Made by a program: the position numbers and the translations under genes. From the NCBI GenBank assembly GCA_030686995.1, contig CM060702.1, forward strand, positions 66,652,440 through 66,716,439: DNA of 64,000 bases, given 5' to 3'. The stretch comes from Artemisia argyi (lineage: Eukaryota > Streptophyta > Magnoliopsida > Asterales > Asteraceae). A model generated the notes under the pieces. The model was not told the origin of the DNA, made no database searches, and saw only the letters and a program-made list of their open reading frames with translations. Shown here piece by piece: positions 12,353-23,107 of this stretch; the stretch's first letter is position 1; each line of letters begins with the position of its first letter.

Positions 12353-13515
12353 TAAGGTTATAGCGAACTAGGATGTATCTTGGACCCTAGACTATAACCA
12401 CATCATCATAGCATCTCATCATTTCATCATAGGTGCATATTCACTATACATGTTGTTTTACGCACACATTGTGCAAGTTATTCATAACCATACTCATATA
12501 TATATATGATTATATTGACCTGGTTCACAAGTGACATGTCTTCAGACACCCACGCCGTTATCCTTTCGTCGGATTCCGACATTGAAGATGCCTTGTCATC
12601 TTCCACTACCATTATACCACCAGTTACACGTATACCACCGTTAGCACTATTGATTTGTTATAGGAATAAGGTTTTCCTATCATTCAACCTATACATAGAA
12701 TGCCGTTTGGTAGAGTATTCAGACTTGATTCTAATGGACTTATTAGGATGCTTATTACAAGGGAGATAGCATGTTTTCTTTCCTCCACTAGTAGGACGCT
12801 TACTACTCAGGTACTACCACCACCGTCAGTTACTTATTTCACTATTGGTCGTCCCATAGTGCGTACTTCAACTTTACCTCTTGGATGTCGCGAGATAGCG
12901 CGAAAGAGGGTAGTATCCCATTCACTGTTATCACCATTATCTCCTAACTCATCACTAGGATCGCATTGTCATCAATGTTATTCTCATCCTTTAGAATACC
13001 ACCATTGTCAGTTTCCTTTTCCATTTTCACTTGCCATGAATTAGATAACGCCTTGTGGATAATACCAAGATTACGGACTCAGCAGGAACATCTACAGGTT
13101 CCTCAAGAATGGCTTAGAATCTACACTATCTAGGACTTGATCGATGCACAACTTCAGACACTACTTCAGGACTATCTCGATCTTATGATGCCATAAACCT
13201 GATTTCACTTAGAGGGACTACAGGAAATCTCTAGACTAGACTTATATCTTTACTAGCTTTTACTAATACCCTAGCCACGAGAGGTGTGGCATAGTTCAAA
13301 GAAACTTGTAGTATTTTGATTGTTGTACAAACGGAATCACCAAGTATTGACTCTACTATAGGGGAATGGTTGTGCTATCTATGATATTGGTCCATATAGA
13401 CCGAAACCTTCATGTATTATATTCATGTGTTATGAATATGATGATTTTATTACCTATAGATTCTCATGGACTCTTATGATTTGATGGAAATAGATTTAAG
13501 CAAACCACTCCAAGC
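12353..13515 (+). pseudogene. B decayed leader and N-terminal gag region
   Basis: An ATG at 12536 opens MSSDTHAVILSSDSDIEDAL, the Ser/Asp-rich kind of N-terminus seen in Tekay gag. The frame breaks within about 80 codons and continues in another frame near 12700-13044. From 13045 to 13515 I see only stop-filled sequence. The intact gag frame starts at 13516, so this part is no longer used in frame. Confidence 0.5.
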
Positions 13516-14475
13516 ATGACGCAAGCCGCTGTTGGACAATTCATTGCCAGGAACGTAACTACCGCCCTCACCAAGGAACTTACTCACGTGGAATTTATGG
13601 GTTGTAATCCCTCCTTCTTTAGCGGAAATATAGACACAAGGGAATTTCTCAAATGGTTCGAAGAATTAGAAACAATCTTTCAAAGTGGTGACTGCCGTAA
13701 GGAAGACAAAGTTAAGTTCGCCACTTGCACTTTTCAGAAGCATGCCCAGAAATGGTGGACTAAGTATGTCCAGGTAGTAGGAGTTGATGCTGCTTACTCA
13801 CACTCTTGGGAGAAACTAAAAAGGATGATGAGTTTGAAGTTCTGTGTGAAAAGCGAATTACAAGCAATTGAACAAGAAACACTAAACCTTACCATGGAAG
13901 GAGATGATGTTGTCAAGTATACTGCTTATTTTTATGATTTTGATCGACTAGGCTCTGCAATGGATGAACCGGAAAGCAAGAGACTTGAAAGGTACGTCGG
14001 AGGACTTTCTCCTGAAATTCGTAGGATGGTCATCGCATGTGAACCCAATACCATGTCTGAAGCTATCCAGATGGCAATCGAAACAAAGGAACTCATAGTT
14101 CGCGACAAGACATCGGGAGACAATAATAACAACAAGAGAAAAGAGGTCGGTAATCAGGATGCTAATGCTACTCAACGACCGTTTAAGATACAACAAGTGG
14201 TGGAGACCTGTGCTGTGGGGTCAAGCCAAAAGAGAAGGTATGTTGGTAATTTACCCGAGTGCAACAAGTGTCAGTTTCATCACAAAGGATCTTGCCCCTC
14301 TCAATGTAAGAACTGCCAAAAGCTTGGACATGAAACCAAGGATTGCAAGGCTCCCACCCTCGCAAAGCATCAGAAACTCTCGGTAACCTGCCGCGAGTGT
14401 GGAGTAGTGGGACACTTCAGGAATGAATGCCCGGAGTTGGGAAACCAGAATTGGAGGAAGAAGTTTATGTTTTAG
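13516..14475 (+). CDS. gag: B gag: Retrotrans_gag capsid plus zinc knuckles, intact 319 residues
   Basis: Residues about 25-160 have the Ty3 capsid pattern (FSGNIDTREFLKWFEELETIF, then FATCTFQKHAQKWWTKYV). A basic linker and zinc knuckles near the C-terminus follow: CKNCQKLGHETKDC and CRECGVVGHFRNEC both fit CX2CX4HX4C, and a degenerate CNKC...C unit precedes them. It ends shortly after the last knuckle, where protease would begin in an autonomous Tekay element. There is no internal stop or frameshift, in contrast to everything around it. The ATG at 13516 is the first in frame. It would form the particle that packages element RNA. An intact gag in a pol-dead, recently moved element suggests selection for supplying or sharing capsid. 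Confidence 0.85.
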   Translation: MTQAAVGQFIARNVTTALTKELTHVEFMGCNPSFFSGNIDTREFLKWFEELETIFQSGDCRKEDKVKFATCTFQKHAQKWWTKYVQVVGVDAAYSHSWEKLKRMMSLKFCVKSELQAIEQETLNLTMEGDDVVKYTAYFYDFDRLGSAMDEPESKRLERYVGGLSPEIRRMVIACEPNTMSEAIQMAIETKELIVRDKTSGDNNNNKRKEVGNQDANATQRPFKIQQVVETCAVGSSQKRRYVGNLPECNKCQFHHKGSCPSQCKNCQKLGHETKDCKAPTLAKHQKLSVTCRECGVVGHFRNECPELGNQNWRKKFMF

Positions 14476-16674
14476 TTATGTGAACCATAGTTTGAGCCCT
14501 CTAGGGTTGTACTTTCTGTTGGTACTTTCCATAAGTACGTTGATGTAACCTAGTTGTATTAAGCACTTTCCTATCTAATGTAATGACTATCTTTGTTATC
14601 TCAGCGATAATCGTAACCTTCGTTTATTCCATTTCCTATTGCAATTGCGCAATTTTCAATCGTTTAGCAACATTATACCATTGTCTTATTAAGGATTTGA
14701 CCGATTTCGTAATTGACGGATTAATAGATTATTACCAATCCATAGTATTTACCCATGTATCCAACAAGCCATTCAACGAGTTTTATTTCAAACTATTTTA
14801 CTACCTTATGGGGAAATTGTTTTTACCGAATTTCAAAAATAAGTCGTTTTGTTACCGTACTATAAACTGATTATCCAATATGACGTCAAATATTTACTAT
14901 TATTACGCGAAACAATTTTTATATTACTTTGGAAGGAAATGACTAGAATACCATTCTTCGAAACAAAACGTTGAACACCATCTAAAGCTTTTGAGAAAAA
15001 TAATATTATTTGATTAAATCAAGCATCGCATCATTAGTCCTCAACTATACATAGCCTGATCACCTATGTATACTTCAGGAAAGATTATGCCATGAAGAAA
15101 ATAGTTACTTTATAAAGTATTGTTAATAACAATCTTCATCCAAAAGCGTTTTAAACAAATAAACTCTTTTATGAATATTTCTTTCTGACAAATTTTCTCT
15201 GGATACTTACCCCACCTGTCACACACTTAGTCATTAAGTTTGATTTTCCATTGACTTCTTTAGGAGAGACTTCCCATATTAAGTACTAGGAGGATTCCTC
15301 GATACAAGAAAAACAATAAAAGGGTTACGAAACTACTAACCTAGACTAGAAGTATACACCAAGATAATTTATGACTCAACAACAATTCTAAAATGCCACT
15401 GGACCATCTGACTCACCATCTCTGACTTAGTTGTCCGATTTTATTATTCAAAGGTACTAGTTAGACTGATCTACAGGATCAAACACATTGTGAAGGTACG
15501 CTAAGCAACATCATGGGAATAAACCAAGCCTCCTAACCGATACTGTAAAGTGATTTGATTAAACATGGCCTTATCTAAATGCAACTTCCCTGCAGTGAGT
15601 TTACGCCAAGAATGACTGATTCGAATTATGGATATCGATATAGATTCCCCTAAAGCATTATGTTCTTTAGAACTTCTGGATAACCTCACCTATACATCGA
15701 GAAAGGCATCAGACTCAAGAATATCCCCCCAGCTACATGTGAAGACAATACGGAAATTCATCGACAGAGTATCCATTGAAACCCTCATATTGCCAACATG
15801 ATGACAATTTCAACGATAAAACATCTCAAGACTTAAGCTGGTTGAATACCTAGGCTTGTAGTTTTACCAGATACCCACCAATAGGCACCATCCAATATCA
15901 GGAACCGAACGTTAGACATCTATTGCATTATGCGAACACTACCTATCCTACTATTTTATCCTTGTTAGTATTTTTACTTTTAAATAAAGTTGATTTCAAA
16001 ATTGTGTCCATACAAATCACATATCTCGTGGAAAATAATTTTGAATTGCCTATTTTGAATAAATACGACCCTTTTTAGCCAGTATTTACTTGAACCATTA
16101 TACAATGAGAAATGTTTAAACATCAAACTTTGGTAAACAGTTCTATTCACAACATGTTTGAAAAATCGCGTCACATTTCATAACTATTAAATTTTGAATC
16201 ATCAATAAAGCTAATATTGGGTATACCATTTGTTCCATTTTCTAAATTTCTTTATTCAGAAAAAGATTTTGACCAAAAACTCGAAAATCGCGAGAGAAAT
16301 TTTGAAAACAAATCACCATACAATATCGCTTATGCATTTAGGGCTTTGTGACTTGACAATAAGGAATATTGGAATATGTGATGAAGAAAACTAGGAGGAA
16401 CACCATAGAACGATTTCAAACGTCATTAATGGAAACCAAGCATAGTAGGCAAAGAATGACACATGTCTTAGCAATCGATTAGACTAAAACACGAGGGATC
16501 AAAAATTATTACCCATATTTCATCTTCCTTGAGTAACGCCGAATTCGGAAGACGTAACATTGTAGAATTAATCACCAGATTCATTGTAACCGTCTCAACT
16601 ATTCCCGCTAAAGGTGATCGAATCACCTCAGACTTCTAACAATCATTCTAAGATTTTCTTCGGAACCTCATTAA
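14476..16674 (+). other. B former pol region, no recognisable protease, RT or RNase H
   Basis: In an autonomous Tekay element this interval would carry protease, RT, RNase H and the integrase core. I find no YxDD, no protease Asp motif and no long frame on either strand. Around 16619-16640 a faint DRITSDF trace may be the integrase second-Asp region. The sequence is AT-rich and either heavily mutated or replaced. Confidence 0.6.
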
Positions 16675-17361
16675 GATGTAAACATCGCCTATCATCCACA
16701 GACCGATGGTCAGAGTGAGAGGACTATTCAGACACTTGAAGACATGCTTAGAGCATGTGTGATTGACTTCGGAAATGGTTGGGCTAACCATTTGCCGTTA
16801 ATCGAATTTTCCTATAACAACAGTTACCATTCGAGCATTAAGGTTGCACCATTCGAGGCACTTTATGGTCGTAAGTGTAGATCTCCAATTTGTTGGGCCG
16901 AAGTCGGTGAAGTACAATGTACTGGCCCGGAGATGGTACAAGAAACAACAGAAAAGATAATTCAAATTCGAGAGAGACTCGAAACTGCTAGAAGTCGACA
17001 GAAGAGCTACGCAGATATTCGACGCAAACCATTGGAATTTCAGGTCGGGGACAAAGTTATGTTGAAAGTCTTGCCTTGGAAAGGCGTGATACGATTTAGA
17101 AAATGCGGGAAATTGAACCCGAGATACATTGGGCCATTCAAGATCCTGGAGAGGATTGGTCCGGTTACTTACAAGCTTGAACTTCCATCAGAACTTAGCA
17201 ATGTACACAACACGTTTCATGTTTCGAACCTCAATAAATGTCTTTCGGACGAGTCTGCCATTATACCATTAGAAGAAATACAACTTGATGACAAGCTTAA
17301 CTTTGTGGAAGAACCAGATTACAAGCAACGAGAAACTGGTAGAAGTCAGGTTGGTGCATGA
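16675..17361 (+). pseudogene. B integrase C-terminal part (Tekay type)
   Basis: The frame opens after a TAA at 16672 and reads [20 protein letters not shown], which carries the third catalytic residue (Glu) of the integrase D,D,E triad. [15 protein letters not shown], then [14 protein letters not shown] and the GPY/F-like module ([18 protein letters not shown]) follow. It ends [13 protein letters not shown]...[10 protein letters not shown] and loses the frame before the chromodomain. The first two catalytic Asp regions are missing, so no active integrase can be made. Confidence 0.85.
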
Positions 17362-17399
17362 CGCACATCATGCGGATTGAGTATCCCTGCACAACAAAC

Positions 17400-18005
17400 T
17401 ATCTAGATTCAAGTGGGAGAACGAACTAAGTTGAAAGCTTTGCCTTGGAGAGGCATGATACAATTTTGGTAACGCGAGAGATTGAACCTCAAGTATATTG
17501 GACCATTTAAGATTCATTTTAGAATCGACCAGCTGACATATAAGATATGGGTTCTGACATAATTCAGCAACGTATATTACCTTTAATACATTATAAACCT
17601 AAAGAATCACTGATCATCTATTGATGAACCAAACTCGGAAAAAGCAAAACTCACTATTCCAATAGGCATTCATGATATAACCAGAAACCTTCTACAAGTC
17701 AAGAATCAATTACAAATTCTACAAGTTGTAAACCATTAAAACTTCAAGTTGGTAGCCAGATCATGTTGAAAGTTCTGCCTAGGAAAGGCATGATATTATT
17801 CGAAAAAAATTTGGAAAGTTAAACCTGATTTACACTGGACCACGTAATATTTCAGACAAGAGTAGACCTATTGGTCATCTGACTTGAGCCTTGATTAAGG
17901 AACAGCCGGATTACACAACTATGTTTCACCTATTCAAATCCCAGGAAAATGACTTTCGGATTAGTCAATCATAATCTCATTTGGAAAAGGGTCCAACCCT
18001 GAGAC
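17400..18005 (+). repeat. Two decayed extra copies of the integrase C-terminal segment in B
   Basis: After the intact segment at about 17030-17340, related sequence reappears at about 17400-17640 (VGERTKLKALPWRGMI, then YIGPFKI) and again at about 17738-18000 (LQVGSQIMLKVLPRKGMI). Both have stops. They align to the same part of integrase ([15 protein letters not shown] and onward), making a three-copy tandem array. Confidence 0.7.
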
Positions 18006-18009
18006 AAAC

Positions 18010-18180
18010 GTAAACTTAGTAAGAGAACCAGTAGAAAGCATGGACCATGAGGTCGAACGGTTGATGCAAAGTCAAGTTTTTATCGTGAAAGTTCGCTGGA
18101 ATTCTCGAAGAGGACCCGAATTTACTTGGGAACGAGAGGACCGAATGCAACTCAAGTATCCACGTCTTTTTACCAAATAT
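18010..18180 (+). pseudogene. B chromodomain remnant
   Basis: The sequence reads NLVREPVESMDHEVERLMQS, then IVKVRWNSRRGPEFTWERED and KYPRLF, the C-terminal chromodomain-like tail of Tekay/Del integrases. The frame is open over about 50 codons. In intact elements this domain guides integration to certain chromatin. Confidence 0.8.
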
Positions 18181-18225
18181 ACTTCAGAGACCAACCAAAA
18201 CTGAACTTCGGGACGAAGTTCCTAT

Positions 18226-18238
18226 TAGTGGGGAAGAC
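18226..18238 (+). promoter_or_regulatory. B polypurine tract
   Basis: agtggggaagac lies directly before the 3' LTR start and is the expected primer site for plus-strand synthesis. Confidence 0.75.
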
Positions 18239-21200
18239 TGTCACAACTCGTAATTTCCGGTTATTTTCTAAACCTCGACAATTTACTATTCACAAGTTAC
18301 TATTCACAAGTTACTATTCATCATTTACTATTCATCGATCACTATTCATCGTTTTCGAGGTCAATTTGACATTCCGAGACACGTTCAGAAATTTTACTAT
18401 TCACTTGACACTATTCATTTCCGAGAGAAAATCACTATTCACGTGCATTATTCATGTCATCGTAAATTTAGTTTACGAGTGTTCAAATTCGTGTAATCGT
18501 ATTGGTTCAGGAGCGAATTCATGCATTATTGTCAGGGACATTTCATACGGACTAGAAATAGTCGACATATCATTATTAGGGCACTTGCATACTATTCCAC
18601 TCGTAGGGTATTCAAATTATATTTTAATATAATTAACGATTTACGTATGTTTATTTTAAATAAACACTAATCCGCGAACTATAAATGTGACTAACACGTC
18701 CAATACTCCCAACTATGATCCCAATATATTTTTATATTCATTTTTATAATATAAAAATTATAATATTAATTTACCCGGTATTTTGGATAATTATTTAATT
18801 ATTAACTTAAGTTTACTAAAAACTTCGACGGTTTTCGTGGAAATTAAACTATAATTATCTAAACACCCAATAATTTTATCCAAACTATTTTTATAATTTT
18901 TATAACTTTATTATGACCCGGTTAACTTCGTTAAATTTTATTTTTAGTTAACCCGGTACCCGGTACAATTTAAAACTACACAAAACTACCAATAATACAT
19001 TTTATTACAAAATTCTACATTCATCCCCCCCCCCCCCTTTTTGACTTTGCCGCCCCCCCCCTCTCCAAATTCTTACAAAAATTACTTACATACACTTTGT
19101 TCATAAATGCTACTACTAACTCTTTTATTTATAATATAATTTCAATAATAATAATATATATATTAACTTTACCAAATTTTCATCTCATTCTTTCTTGTAT
19201 CAAAAGCTCTCTTTTCTCTCTTTCACTTCTCACATAAACGGCCAAGAAACAAAAGAAGGAAAGAACCAAGATTTTTCAAAGATCCAAGTGTTTATCTAGT
19301 GTTTATAGTATCCTTGTTAGAGTTTTGAAATAAAAACTCAAGGATTATTAAGTTTTAATCATCCTAACCTCACTAATCTTACAAGTAAGTTACTAAACAC
19401 ATTTCATAATTTTTACAAAGTTCTTACTATATTTATACATGTTTCTTGCAAGATCTCATACATACATTAACTTGTACCACTTTTATTTTGCAAACTTTTG
19501 ATCATATGAGCCCTAGAAGTGATTCTTGGTTAGATCCTTGTTAGATCTACTTGGTTTTGGTGATTAGGAACCCATGACACCCTAAGAAGGTGTATGGTAG
19601 GATTAGATTAGTTTTGTGGTGTTTGAGAGTGGATTGATGGATGATGGAACTAGTTTGGAGACTTGAAAATGGTTTTTGAAACTTTTGATATACCTACTGT
19701 CCCTATTTTAATTTCGTGGGAAAATCAGTGGGTGATGGGTAATTTTTGGCCAAAGATTTAGAAAATACATTCAAAAACGAAACTTTGGGCGAAAGAACGG
19801 ATTAAAACGAGTTTATAACGAAGGAGATATGATTTTTGCAAATTTAACGACGAAAACTACTTTTCAGAAAACTGCTTGCTGTTTGGCAGAATACAACGGG
19901 TATTTTGAGGTATTAAACGTAACCTAGAGGAGCCGAGTTATTTAAAATATACTAGTATATACAAAGACGAATCCGTGGACATAAAGAACAAGGAAAACGA
20001 GCCTAAAACGACCGAGTTATACCCGTTTTAACATTGTCAAAACTATATTTATATTTTTGGTCACAAATAGAAATAATAACGTACGTACTAAATGGTATAT
20101 TTTCTAGAGACGTTACTAATGACTATTTTCTTAACAAACGAATACGTACGACTCGAGGGAATATTTATACGATATGACGACGTCATTCTAAGGTCTTGAT
20201 ACTTGGAACATAACGCTAACTTTTTCGTACGAGTTAATACTACAAGTTATATACTTCACTAAATGGAGTTATTTTTCCTAAGTATGGAAATTATTTTACT
20301 ATGACGATAACTAGTATTTTCAAATTACGAGTGGTATAAGTATCATGTGCATGTGCATTCATTTCATTACGGCTTGATCTAAGTTAGATCATGATTATTC
20401 ATTTAGGTTGCGGATAGTACTCGCGCCTCATTGTTCCGACTACTTTTACCACATTGCACCATCTTTGTACCTTCATTTCGAGGTGAGTTTCATAGCCCCG
20501 TTTTAATTCTATATTTTGATTTCAAATCCCACGGGGGAGAATACATTGCATTACTTATTTTTGTGTACATGCCTAAGTATAAAATTCATACATTGCTTAA
20601 GTTGTCTTATTTACCACGTCTTGAAAAGTCCCCTTTTATTATCATGGACCGTTAATTTCTGGTACTAAGCGGGAGTGAGTGGATAGATCTATCGAGGGTG
20701 ACGCCTCCATTCGTGTTTGGGTTGCTCCAAATGGAACGAATGCATTTCATGTCTTTATTATTAGAGTGTCTGGTAAACACTCATTGGGGCCAAGTATCGT
20801 CTAGCTTCGGGGTCATGAGCTTAAGAGCCAATGTATATATTTTCCGGACATCCTATTTCTTGGCATTACTTATGGCATATGTACACTAGATTTTACTTAT
20901 AAACCTATGATTATTCACCAACTTTATGTTGACCGTTTTTCGCAATGTATTTCTCAGGTTATTAAGGTAGCTCATGTGCATACATTTGGACCTTCATGGA
21001 GTCGCGGAGTCGACGCGTCTCACTATATTTTCTGCACTTATGAAACGTTTGATCTTGTTGAACTTATTTTGACAATTTTGGCAAACTCTTTTGGGACCTA
21101 AGCTTTGTAAACTCTGAATGTTTTAATGATCAAACGCTGTATTTTCTAAACGACACTTTAGGTCGTTCAACATAACTGTAACTATGGTGCTATGACAGTC

Positions 21201-21251
21201 ACCCCCAGGTATTCCATTCCGCTGCCATTCAGGTATTTTGGGGGTGTTACA
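18239..21251 (+). repeat. B 3' LTR, 3013 bp
   Basis: Same sequence as 9326-12337 except for one substitution (G at 20809) and one extra C in the first C-run that I could see. Ends GTGTTACA and is followed by the target repeat ctagc. Confidence 0.93.
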
Positions 21252-21256
21252 CTAGC
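21252..21256. other. Target-site duplication of B, right copy
   Basis: ctagc, matching 9321-9325. Confidence 0.93.
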
Positions 21257-22117
21257 ACTCCCGACTGAAGGATCATGGAACTTGAAGACCAAGTCAAGTT
21301 TCTTATGAAATCCTACAAGGCTCTTAAACCTTCAAGCCAAGTGAATAAAATCACTTCTTCATGTGAATATTGTAGTGGTCCCCATGACACTTGTGATTGC
21401 ATGGAACTCCCCGAACAAGCTTTTGCGGACTACGCATCCTCGTGTACCAATGGAGCGGGAGACAAGTGGTACACTTTTAAACCAGAGCCTAACCCTTACT
21501 GTGATTCATACAACCCCTCTTAGAAAAATCACCCAAATTTTAGGTGGAAACAAAACCAAAACACACCTCAAAACAATTCTTCCAATCCACTTAATCGTTT
21601 TCAATCAAACGGTTCATCCTCAAACCGTACTTTCAACAACAATCCTTCCAACAACTTTGGTAGTACCAAGAATTTTGAAGGATTGATGTCCAAATTTATT
21701 GCATCTCAAGAAACTCGTTTGGCTAAGTTTGAGTCCGAATTCAAACAAAAACAAAGCGAGATGACCGATAAAATTGACACCTTGTTGAAAGTTCTCAATA
21801 ACTGAGAAATGGGAGCACTCCCAAGCGACACGTTCAAGAACCCAAAGCTAAACGTTAACGCCATCTGTTCGTTACATCTCCTAGTTCTTGTCCACAATAC
21901 TATCCGGTCAACGCTATGAGCACCTGTTTCTAGCAAACTTAAGTTGTTAGAAATGACCAACAAAATGAAACCGCCAATAAAAAGTTGGTCAACAAGCTAA
22001 TTGAAACACCTCCCATTCAAAACCTTGACGAAGAATTCAAGGAACTCCACCTCGAACGTCAGGTTATTGATGTCTTAGCTCGAGCCCTCTATTACAATGC
22101 CCTTTTGGAGAAATATT
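21257..22117 (+). pseudogene. gag: X1 gag, C-terminal part with zinc knuckle-like motif
   Basis: The sequence continues the X1 gag after B: MELEDQVKFLMKSYKALKPS, then CEYCSGPHDTCDC (CX2CX3HX4C, a short knuckle), PEQAFADYASS and KWYTFKPEPNPY. A TAG replaces the expected Trp after YNPS (21521-21523). The same frame then continues through an Asn-rich part and a helix (LAKFESEFKQKQSEMTDKID) to a TGA near 21803. Further stops follow before the protease. This is the Athila-type gag C-terminus, decayed by several nonsense changes. Confidence 0.8.
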
Positions 22118-22611
22118 AGGAGAGGCTTAAGTTGGGGAAAAATGGGACCGCCTTCATTCAAAACAAGTTTCCTAAGAAATTAGATGATCCGGTCATATTT
22201 GTTTTACCTTGCAAGATCGGAAATTCTGAGGCTTTTGACACATTAGCCGATCTTGGGTCAAGCCTAAATTTACTTCCATTATCTCTTTACACCACTCTTA
22301 AGCCGGGAAAATTAGATGAAACGGAGGTGATCATAGGTCTTGCGGATGGAAGTGTAGCATACCCGGGTGGGGTAGTGAAGGACGTATTAGTGCACATAGG
22401 AAGATTGACAATTTTAGACGATTTCCACGTCCTTGATATGGTTAGCGACACTACATGCCCTTTGTTGACAGGAGGAGGATTTTTAGCTACCGCAAGTGCG
22501 ATGATTGATTGTAAGGAATCTAGAATAGCGGTAGGAGAAGGAGAAACTTGGTCGGTATACGATGTTAAAAAACATGCTTATGATACTAATGAGGAACTAA
22601 CGCCTCATTAG
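22118..22611 (+). pseudogene. X1 retropepsin-like aspartic protease
   Basis: About 160 codons are open after a TAG at 22117-22119 and end at a TAG (22609-22611). There is no ATG near the front, as expected of a domain cut from a gag fusion. The active-site region reads LADLGSSLNLLPLSLY (Asp in DLG), followed by the flap-like GGVVKDVLVHIG and the C-terminal FLATASAMIDCKESRIAVGEG, an arrangement I know from Athila and Ogre-type proteases. The same frame continues past the TAG into the next domain. Confidence 0.8.
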
Positions 22612-23040
22612 GTAGATTTGAATAGGAGACCATTGAGATACAGACCTTGGGTTAAGAGAGACTTCATAGGACCCCAACGCTCATTTTACCTAGAAGAGGA
22701 ATTTGTGAACTGGACACACACGGTTGAACAACTTTTGGCTAGGGACATAGAGTTAAACCCATTCGAAGATCCTCTAGTTTTTAGAAAGATGATTATCCTA
22801 GGAGTCTTACCCATTAACCTTGGAATGAATAGGTGGAAAAGCGAAGGTGACAAATGCAAGTGGAATTGGAATAAACCACCTAAGGAAGGAGATGGATCAT
22901 CGCACCTAAAGATGACACTATATGATCCGGATGGAGAAAAGTTTGAAAAGTCATACCGTACTAAGCATACCGATAGGAAATTAAAACGTAAGTTTGATCC
23001 TAAAGATGTCCTTGATGAGGATCTCACTCACATAGGGTAG
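22612..23040 (+). pseudogene. X1 domain downstream of protease, unknown function
   Basis: In the same frame as the protease after one TAG, about 140 codons are open (LRYRPWVKRDF, LLARDIELNPFEDPLVFRKM, KWNWNKPPKEGDG, LYDPDGEKFEKSYRTKHTD). It ends at 23040. I recognise it only as a domain that follows the protease in related Asteraceae elements; it has no RT motif. It is polar and rich in Trp, Lys and Asp. Directly after the stop are two hairpins that are also found after the coding region of X2. Confidence 0.55.
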
Positions 23041-23051
23041 GACGTGACTTT

Positions 23052-23107
23052 GAGTCTAGCTACAAGACTCGTTAATAAAGAAAAGCGATTATTGGGAGGC
23101 AACCCAA
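23052..23107 (+). promoter_or_regulatory. Tandem hairpins just after the X1 stop codon
   Basis: GAGTCT-AGCTACA-AGACTC forms a 6-bp stem (23052-23070), and TTGGG-AGGCAA-CCCAA forms a second (23092-23107). X2 keeps the same pair right after its coding region (33761-33814, minus). Confidence 0.6.

Larger units (their letters stand above)
9326..21251 (+). mobile_element. B: complete Tekay-derived chromovirus element with intact gag but ruined pol
   Basis: Two LTRs of about 3.01 kb (9326-12337 and 18239-21251), a perfect 12-base initiator-Met primer site, a purine tract and a perfect 5-bp target repeat define the full 11.9-kb element. Inside is an intact gag, then a 2.2-kb stretch with no detectable protease, RT or RNase H, then the integrase C-terminal end, two decayed repeats of that end, and a chromodomain remnant. 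By eye the LTRs differ by one substitution (A 11895 / G 20809) and one C-run length (12 against 13), so insertion was recent. Yet pol was already dead, so enzymes must have come from elsewhere. Confidence 0.9.
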
